From Adiantum capillus-veneris (taxonomy: Eukaryota; Streptophyta; Polypodiopsida; Polypodiales; Pteridaceae), in assembly GCA_014529385.2 (NCBI GenBank), contig CM043964.1, positions 131,853,420-131,913,419 on the forward strand: a stretch of DNA of 60,000 nucleotides. Reading direction: 5' to 3'. Below the pieces are notes generated by a model, which worked only from the letters and a program-made list of their open reading frames with translations, did not search any database and had not been told where the DNA came from. Every line of letters begins with the position of its first letter. Positions within the stretch are counted from its first letter, which is position 1. Below, piece after piece: positions 53,490-60,000 of the stretch. Both the position numbers and the translations under genes were made by a program.

Positions 53490-56168
53490 TTATGGGTTCA
53501 TTGTCATTCTTTGAGCTTGGGCTCGTGTCATTGCCTGAATAGGTATTACTGTCTCGTTTTTAGACCCTCCACTGGAAGGCACTACTTCCAACATGTTCAA
53601 GGTAGTTTTTTCTCCTTTTCTTGGGTTCTTAGGGCAATCAGGAATCAAATGAGTAAATCCACAGTCGGTGCAATATGCGTTGACTCTAATGATTTCATCA
53701 TGAGGACAGTCTCTTAGCCAATGGTCTCCACCACACTTGTAGCAGGGTCTGTTAGACTGTTGAGATGCTCCTTGAGCTCCTCTTTGTTGGTATGCATGTC
53801 TCTGCCTACCCATGCCTCCGTTGGCTATGAACAATAGTGTTTGTTCATCCAAGCTATATCTTCCTTCTCCTACTGCCTGTGCAGCTGTTGGTGGGCCTGC
53901 ACTTCCCATCATGCTCCAAGGTTCTAGCGTTGGAGGTTCTTTCGGTGGATAATAGAAAGAATTTGCAGCATATCCATTGGAATCTTTGTAATATGCATGC
54001 ATAGGTACCAAAGCCTTCTCTTATGGTTCGTTTACTGTTGGTGTGTATCTTATGCCGATTGGTCGTAATCCTGGTAGGGGTGGTTGTTGTCCCAACACTG
54101 GTTGTGGTCTTTCTACACCTACAGGTCTCGGTAAGTTGTCTGCTTGATACCTAGGCATCGGGAAGTTGAGGAGATGCTACCTGAGCCTGGGGAGCATAAG
54201 GTCGTTCTCTCATATATCCCTTGTTATAATAACATTCCTCCGTCACATGGTTTGTCTATTTTTTTTCAATAGCACACCACTTTGGCTGTTTAGCCTGAGG
54301 CTTGTTATACATGTTAATCTTTTTTAGCACTTCCTCTACAAGCTGCTCCTGGCTTACAGCTACTTCTCCTTTCAGTGTTGTCTTAGCGGACTTTCTTCCA
54401 CTTTGTTGTCAGGATGAATCGTCATCAAGATCCTTGAATTCACCCTCCTTGTAGACCACACAATTGTCTACAAGGTAAAGAACCTCCTTAGTTAACTCAT
54501 TTAACGTCGTGCTCCTCTTCATATGTAAGTCCTTCTGGAGATCTGCGTTCCTTAGTCCTTGAATAAATATAAGCATAAGTTTAATTTGAGCTGGCAGTTC
54601 TTCCACAGGGAAGAACTTCACATATTTCTTTTTAGTCGTAGGGCTGCCTTTCGCATAGATTCCCCTTCTTTCTATTTGAATTTATGGATTTGTGAGATTG
54701 TATTATGAGCTATCCCCCTTTGTGAGAATTCCTCAATAAACTCGTCAAACACCTCCTCCATAGACTCAAAGTCTCTACGCTCCACAGAGTCAAACCAAGT
54801 AGCAGCATCCTCCTTTAGGGTAAGTCCAAACCCTACAAATTGGGTAGAGAAGTCTAACAACTCTCCAACTCTGATTACACGCACAAAGGTTGCTACATGA
54901 TCCCTAGGATCTGTGTTTCCAGTGTAATTCTTGTTTACCCATTTTTGCACCTAAGAAGGTCTAATTCTATGATGGTCTACAAATCTCATCATTGGTTCTC
55001 CTCGTCCTACTCGATATACCTCCTCTGGCCTTCGGTAGTGGGAGGGTTCCTCTCCCGGAGGTGCCTCTAAGCCATGATTTCTAATGGTTTTTGCAAGAGA
55101 TGGTTCATCTCTTTGAACTCGTTCTATGGGTTGTCTTGCAGACTCTATCGACTCTTGAGTTTTTGTCTTACTCTTGCCTTGATACCGTGAATAGAGTGGT
55201 GGTTCTTGTAAATCCCTTAGCCCTCGTGCGGATAGATAACCATCTAGGTTTTGGTCTTGTTCTAATGTTGCACTTTGTCGAAGCCATGCCTGCAATGATG
55301 GCTGGGTTGCTGGTTGGTTTTGGTAGTTGAACATCTATTGTTCGTTAGAATGTGAGGTCGCGTCATACTCTTCTGAAAATGGATTTTTCGACTTGCTATG
55401 GGTATATGTTGATGTTTCTGGAACTGTTGCCCTTTCTACCTCCTCTGGGAGAATACGTTTGTATTCTCGCTCGTACCTATCAACAAAAATGATATCCTTC
55501 CCCATAGCAATTTCATAAGAGAATAAGTAAAGAACCTTGTCTTTGCTTAATTCGTTTGGGTAGGGTTCTTTGCATCGAAAATAAGAGACTATTCCCTCGC
55601 TCTCATGCTTGTAAATTCCCACATTCTCATTATAGGTAGAGATCTTGGTTGTTTTCTTACAATACATAAAAAGAGCTCCAGGTCGATCAATGTTTGGAGG
55701 CGGTTCTTGAGTTTCTGAAGCCATTTTTCCATTTGCCACGTTATCTCCATATCTGTTGTAATCCTCAGGGTTACTAACTATGAGATAGTGGTTCCCCTTT
55801 TTGTCTCAAAATCTATCTCCATCATCATAGACTCAAATTATCTCCAGTCTTTGAGCAGGTCTTTCTTCGATACAAATACACTTGCGTCCTCTATAGTCAG
55901 AATAAACTAGGGCTCCCCTAGAGTTTGTTCCTTCTAAGAAGATTATAGTGAACTTGGCATCGTTCAGAGGATTTTGGGAGGTGCCATCTCCTAGCATTGG
56001 TCCTTCATCGGAGAAACCTCGTGGTTGTTGACTACCCATCATGAAGAAGGACTTATCTGATGAAGTGTCAGTATCACTACCCTCCTCAATGGTCGGTGCT
56101 AATGGATCTAGCCTTGCCTGAGTTACACTCTCCTCAGTGGACACTAAGCTACCTTGATCACCTGCCAC
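53490..56168 (-). pseudogene. gag: Gypsy gag with two zinc knuckles
   Basis: From MAGDQGSLVSTEESVTQARL at 56168 one reading frame runs to 54672, broken only by stop codons (55833, near 55807, 55335, 54951). The order is an acidic N-terminal region, YSDYRGRKCICIEERPAQRL, an extra domain with EPYPNELSKDKVLYLFSYEI, a Q/R/P-rich linker, then the gag capsid core (54950-54672) with VQKWVNKNYTGNTDPRDHVA, ATWFDSVERRDFES and FIEEFSQRGIAHN, and LMLIFIQGLRNADLQKDL (54621-54409). After frame changes, 54011-53490 has two knuckles, CYKCGGDHWLRDC and CTDCGFTHLIPDC, both C-x2-C-x3-H-x4-C, one residue shorter than the usual CCHC. Four stops fit single C-to-T changes. Confidence 0.88.
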
Positions 56169-58016
56169 TTTTTGATCTCTAGGAATGTATCTTCCTTATC
56201 TTAAATTCATCAAACTTAGCAATGCACTTTATCACAAATCCAACCATTCACCTGGCAAAGGATCAGTTTTCGCACAACTTCTTACTTTGCCACTGAATAT
56301 ACCTGTACACAAGCGTTTAACTTTGGCAATCGAATCAAAGCATTTAACCGCTAGAGGTGGCCTTAGTAATTATTGGTATAGCTAAAGGGTTAACCTCAAC
56401 CACTACTGTATCTTATACACTTCTCATGTTGTTGATTAGGTATGCTAATCTGGAACCGTATTTCACTCAACTGTTGGTGAATTTACATGGAAAGTCTTAA
56501 TTCCGTCTTTGTTCCGTCAAAAGGTCACACAAGGTCCAATTTCACTTCTGAAAGAAGTTCTAGAACTCTTAAGTCAATTGGAACATCACTCTATGTCCTC
56601 AGTCAGCTTTTCTCTTCACTAAACCCCTGTAGACATCCTACACATAGGATGTCTACATGCTTTGTTTTGGCTGTATTTTGCACTATAGATTCCCCTTGAT
56701 GTGCTGAGTCCACAACTGTTTTTAATTTTTTATTTGGACACTTATAAGCTGGTCAATTGATCAAAAATCTGTTCCAACAGCCTGATCTTGGTCTGATCAG
56801 TTAAATCAACTCCAATTTGGACCAAAATTGACTAGGAGGCTTGCCTCAGGCTATACAACACCCTGCTATGCCTACAGTCATTTTTTGACTTCAATATCAT
56901 GCAGTAGACATCCTACGTGTAGCATGTCTAACTGCTCAAAATGGCTTCAAATTTAAACCACAGACTCCCCTTAAGGTGCTGATCACTTTGGTATGCTCAA
57001 AGTTGGATTTGGAGTGCTAAATCACACAGAACACATCCTACGTGTAGGATGTCTATATGATCTGTATGACCCCAAACTTGAGCCATAACTTGCCCTTGAT
57101 GTCAACAACCCAGTGCTATGCTCAGATTTTAGTTTGGATTTCAAAAGACCCCAATTTTAGCTATCCTAGCCCTTTTCAGTCAAAAAATGCTAAAGTCTGC
57201 TTAAAACCCAATCTTCTCACCCAATTGAGATGAAACCTTCCTCAGGCACTCCATAAATCATGTAGATCATGCTCACGCAGCCATCCTATGGTTTTGGTCT
57301 TAAAATAATTCCTTGGCACAAATTGGGTAGGATGTCTGGCAATTTGCTTTCTATTAGGCCTTATCCTGTCAAGATATGGTCAAACTTCCACTTTCCAGGT
57401 GAAAATAGGGTAAAACCTACCTTCTTAATACACTGGTCAACTCAGATTTTCAAAATTCCCACCAGAACAGCCTGTAGACATCCTACGCGAAGGATGTCTT
57501 CTGGCTTAAAATTTATTTTTTTTCTGACATAAGTACTTCTTATGCTCTGCAGCTCTCTCAGAAATACTCACAAAAACTTTTGAACTTCACTTTAGCTTCT
57601 AAACACTCTTTTCTGTCTTTTACAACCTTTTGATGAGCCTAACATCAAATATAACATGCATGAAGTGCTCCAGATCATAAATCATGATGTCCTACTTACC
57701 CTACTCCTACTCATCATGTGAGATGGTGATATTGGTGTCTCGGTTGCTTCCTGGCCTCTCCGGACTCTCAATCTATCCTTTCACCACCTCTACCACTCCA
57801 ACTCCTACTCTCTACACCACAACTTAACTAATATAAAAAACTATCTAAGTCTACCTAAGTCGAAGGATCTAGGCCAGATACTCGCTCCCTAGACTCCTCC
57901 TAAGACCTAGCGAGTCCTCCACCCTCTGATCCTTTCTAAATGTAAAAGGAGACTCTAGCAAGCCAGAGAATACCTATCCTCAAGGACTAGTCTCGGTCAC
58001 CTACCTAGGGTTTTCG
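56169..58016 (-). other. Gypsy 5' leader with palindromes
   Basis: About 1.85 kb between PBS and gag with no convincing gene. It carries four copies of the CATCCTACGYGTAGGATGTC-type palindrome (about 56629-56656, 56904-56930, 57031-57054, 57475-57499), the same motif as in the ORF2-side spacer but less evenly spaced. Confidence 0.75.
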
Positions 58017-58034
58017 TCCCCGACAGCGGTGCCA
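58017..58034 (-). other. Gypsy primer-binding site
   Basis: The minus strand reads TGGCACCGCTGTCGGGGA one base inside the LTR. It differs at three places from the complement of plant tRNA-Asp (TGGCGCCGTTGCCGGGGA, from memory), the primer of Athila/Tat elements. Confidence 0.8.
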
Positions 58035-58035
58035 A

Positions 58036-58967
58036 TGTTGGCGGATATGCCGCGACGAATGTCAGCACAGCGAGAACTCACCTAACAAGATTTGTCAGCT
58101 AAGGACGAATCTTGACCCGTAGGCGCGTGGAAGCAAGCATAGGGTGTCAACTTACACTCGACCGACTCTCGACTACTTCCTACAGAGGTCTCTACCCAAT
58201 GTTTAAGCTACAGCCTTCAGGAGTATATAAGAGGAGATTTCGTACAACGCTTTCAAGAGCCAAATACCCATCAAACGTTCTCGAAACGCTACGGAAATTG
58301 AAGGAGACCCTATTAACACCAATAGGTCACTCTCCCTAAGGTCCATGAACCAAAACCCCAACCCTAAACACCTGGTGAAAAATCACATAGGATGTGTGGT
58401 CAAAATTTGCAGGTCATCGTTTCCAAAAATTAAAGTGCCTAATGTGTAGCTCAACTCAATGCAAACGTGTGGATATGCTGAAATGCAAAAACAGACAACG
58501 TATGCTCACCAAATCACCAGATATAGCTTGTGGGTCGAGCTCGCAAAACCCGATCGTACACACGCAATGTAGGTATTGGCGTGTAGCTCTCTTTGGGGGC
58601 AACACGTTGCACTTCTTTGCACTCGATTCCGACCACCGATGCACGCGTAGCGTCAAGATAAAACTCTCACTCTCTCTCTCTCGTACACAGAGTACGCTCA
58701 CTCACAGAGACAAAAACTTATAAAATGACAAAGTTTTTTTTCATTAAGTTCAAAAATGGTCTAAATACCTTACAATCTCAAACCCTAATGTTCCAATTTA
58801 ACCATTCACTTGGTCTAAATGTCAAAAATGGGATACAATTTGGAAGCTTCTGCAAGCCCCACTATTTACAAAGGTGAAATGACGATTTTTTTCAATTAAA
58901 GAATAATTACAAAAAATAATATCCTGTCGAGCTATCATTCTCCGTTAATTGTGTCCAGCTACTAGTA
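58036..58967 (-). repeat. Gypsy 5' LTR
   Basis: Begins TGTTGGCGGATATGCC on the plus strand; ends GTCCAGCTACTAGTA, where the terminal CA of the other LTR has become TA. Confidence 0.94.
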
Positions 58968-58972
58968 GGGAT
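58968..58972. repeat. Target-site duplication of gypsy element (right)
   Basis: GGGAT, identical to 27126-27130. Confidence 0.9.
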
Positions 58973-59443
58973 ACTACTTTGAGGTTCCTCTAATGCCATA
59001 AGAGAACATGTGATCACAGTACCATAGAGTGGCCTAGGTACACTTGTAGAACCATTTTGTTGGCACCCTTTGGACCTAGGACCACATGGTTTATCATAGA
59101 GGAGACTCTATGGCCCCCGAGGAGGTCACCTAATAAAAATGTAACCTATCACGTGATTTCAAAAGAAGGGTATTTAAAGTTCTTGAAACTTACAGAAACA
59201 TATATATAGAAGGGCATTATTTTTTCAAACTTGAAAAAAACTTACAGATTTGAAAAGAAAAGGGTACATAGTATTCCTAACAAAATTCATAGATAAGGGA
59301 TTTTACAAATATGTCTTGAACGCACGTGAGATGGTAGTTTTACACATAGTGAACCCCCCGAGCTATGGCCCTAGGTCCGTATGGATGTATTAATATCCAT
59401 CTTGTCTAAATATATGTCATTCTTTTTACAAAAAATATCTTAG
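58973..59443. other. Right flank of the satellite, non-coding
   Basis: Diverged satellite-like phrases (CTATGGCC, CCTAGGACCACATGG, ATCATAGAGGAGACTCTATGG) remain, showing that the gypsy element split a repeat region. It ends in an AT-rich stretch with a T-rich tract and CTTAG at 59439-59443, a possible 3' splice site. Confidence 0.6.
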
Positions 59444-60000
59444 AAGAGAAATTCAAAGTCAGTTGATGCAATAGGCTCAACACCAAGTTCTTGGTATCTA
59501 GATTTTCACTTACCAAATGGTGGAAGTGATGAGAAAGTCCACTTGTTCTTTAAAAATAAAGAGCAATTTCCCTTTAACGACTGTGGTATTGTCAAGAAGA
59601 TAAAGAAAGATTGTTCAGAACTTGAAATGTCTCCATGCCTTGGGGTAAAACTACTCAATGGTGACTCCTACTTGTTGGAGCCTCTGGCCTTTGCTCAAAA
59701 ATTGGTGAAGGTTGATTATGAAGGAGTGACAATGACAAAAGCAGGGTGGGTTGAGCTTCAAGACGACACTCCAAGTGAGAACTTTATAGACTTATATATT
59801 GAGGGCTTTAATAAAGTCAATCAATATTTAGGTAAATTGAGCAGCACAAAGAAGAATAAAAAGCAAAAGAATGAAGATATAGGTAAAACAAATCAATATA
59901 AGACTCTCAAGGAGAGTCAGACTCCCTCACTTGGAGACAATAGTGGAATAGTGGCCGAAGAAAATCTTTTAGTTATACCCTTACAGACTCAAGAAGCAAG
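59444..60000 (+). CDS. Open frame of unknown function, partial (runs off the end)
   Basis: The frame stays open for 185 codons from just after a TAG at 59441-59443 to the window end. That TAG is the end of CTTAG behind a T-rich tract, so this may be an internal exon. The protein has STPSSWYLDFHLPNGG, SDEKVHLFFKNKEQFPFNDC, CLGVKLLNGDSYLLEPLAFA, VDYEGVTMTKAGWVELQDDT and FIDLYIEGFNKVNQYLGKL, then a lysine-rich stretch (STKKNKKQKNEDIGK). The first in-frame ATG is at 59627. Mixed hydrophobic/charged composition with no repeats makes coding plausible. I recognise no family; it could be a host gene or another mobile element. Confidence 0.5.

Larger units (their letters stand above)
27131..58967 (-). 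mobile_element. Complete giant Ty3/gypsy-like retrotransposon with two nested CACTA elements
   Basis: Both LTRs (927 and 932 bp), a GGGAT duplication, a PBS and a PPT define the element. It reads on the minus strand: 5' LTR, 1.85-kb leader, gag, protease, RT, RNase H, integrase, extra retropepsin extension, spacer, ORF2, PPT, 3' LTR. RNase H before integrase places it in Ty3/gypsy. A tRNA-Asp-like PBS and an ORF after pol resemble the Athila/Tat group. Removing the two CACTA insertions with one target copy each leaves about 19.5 kb, very large for an LTR element. LTRs differ by roughly 8-10% by eye and the coding parts are broken, so it is an old dead copy. Confidence 0.94.

Overview
This window looks like transposon-dense, gene-poor nuclear DNA of a land plant with a large genome. 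The evidence is Ty1/copia and Ty3/gypsy LTR retrotransposons with plant-type primer-binding sites, two CACTA (En/Spm) DNA transposons, a captured plant-type heavy-metal (HMA) domain, long minisatellite arrays and long CT/GT microsatellites. The exact lineage cannot be fixed from the sequence. No rRNA, tRNA or clear single-copy host gene was recognised, apart from a partial open frame of unknown function running off the right end.

Layout. (1) 1-14518: a truncated minus-strand copy of a very large gypsy element (3' accessory ORF, spacer, integrase, RNase H), split by a complete copia element at 5576-11102 (TSD AGTAG). (2) 14519-15180: a short tandem array at the truncation point. (3) 15471-18673: a decayed minus-strand gene with a DUF7869-like core. 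(4) 18690-20395: a minisatellite of two alternating ~60-bp units. (5) 20396-22070: mostly featureless. (6) 22071-27070: a hierarchical satellite array with a ~470-bp period in a ~941-bp dimer. (7) 27131-58967: a second copy of the same gypsy family, complete, with ~930-bp LTRs, PBS, PPT and a GGGAT target-site duplication. It carries two nested CACTA elements, 29575-35073 (TSD TTT) and 38056-44866 (TSD CCT). Without these it is about 19.5 kb. (8) 58973-59443: the flank of the satellite. (9) 59444-60000: an open plus-strand frame.

Order of events. The satellite was present first and the gypsy element inserted into it (LTRs differ by roughly 8-10% by eye). The two CACTA elements then inserted into that gypsy copy. 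Independently, the copia element inserted into the left gypsy copy recently (LTRs differ at about 13 of ~757 positions by eye).

Most unusual content. The gypsy family has a non-standard architecture seen in both diverged copies: two consecutive integrase-type H2C2 zinc modules, a second retropepsin-like domain fused behind the integrase, an internal duplicate of the 3' polypurine tract, a run of ~285-bp spacer repeats centred on a 24-bp palindrome, and a long accessory ORF with a conserved N-terminal domain, a coiled coil and a conserved C-terminal domain. One CACTA element has an apparently intact three-exon accessory (TNPA-like) gene and a captured fragment of a plant HMA metal-binding protein gene.
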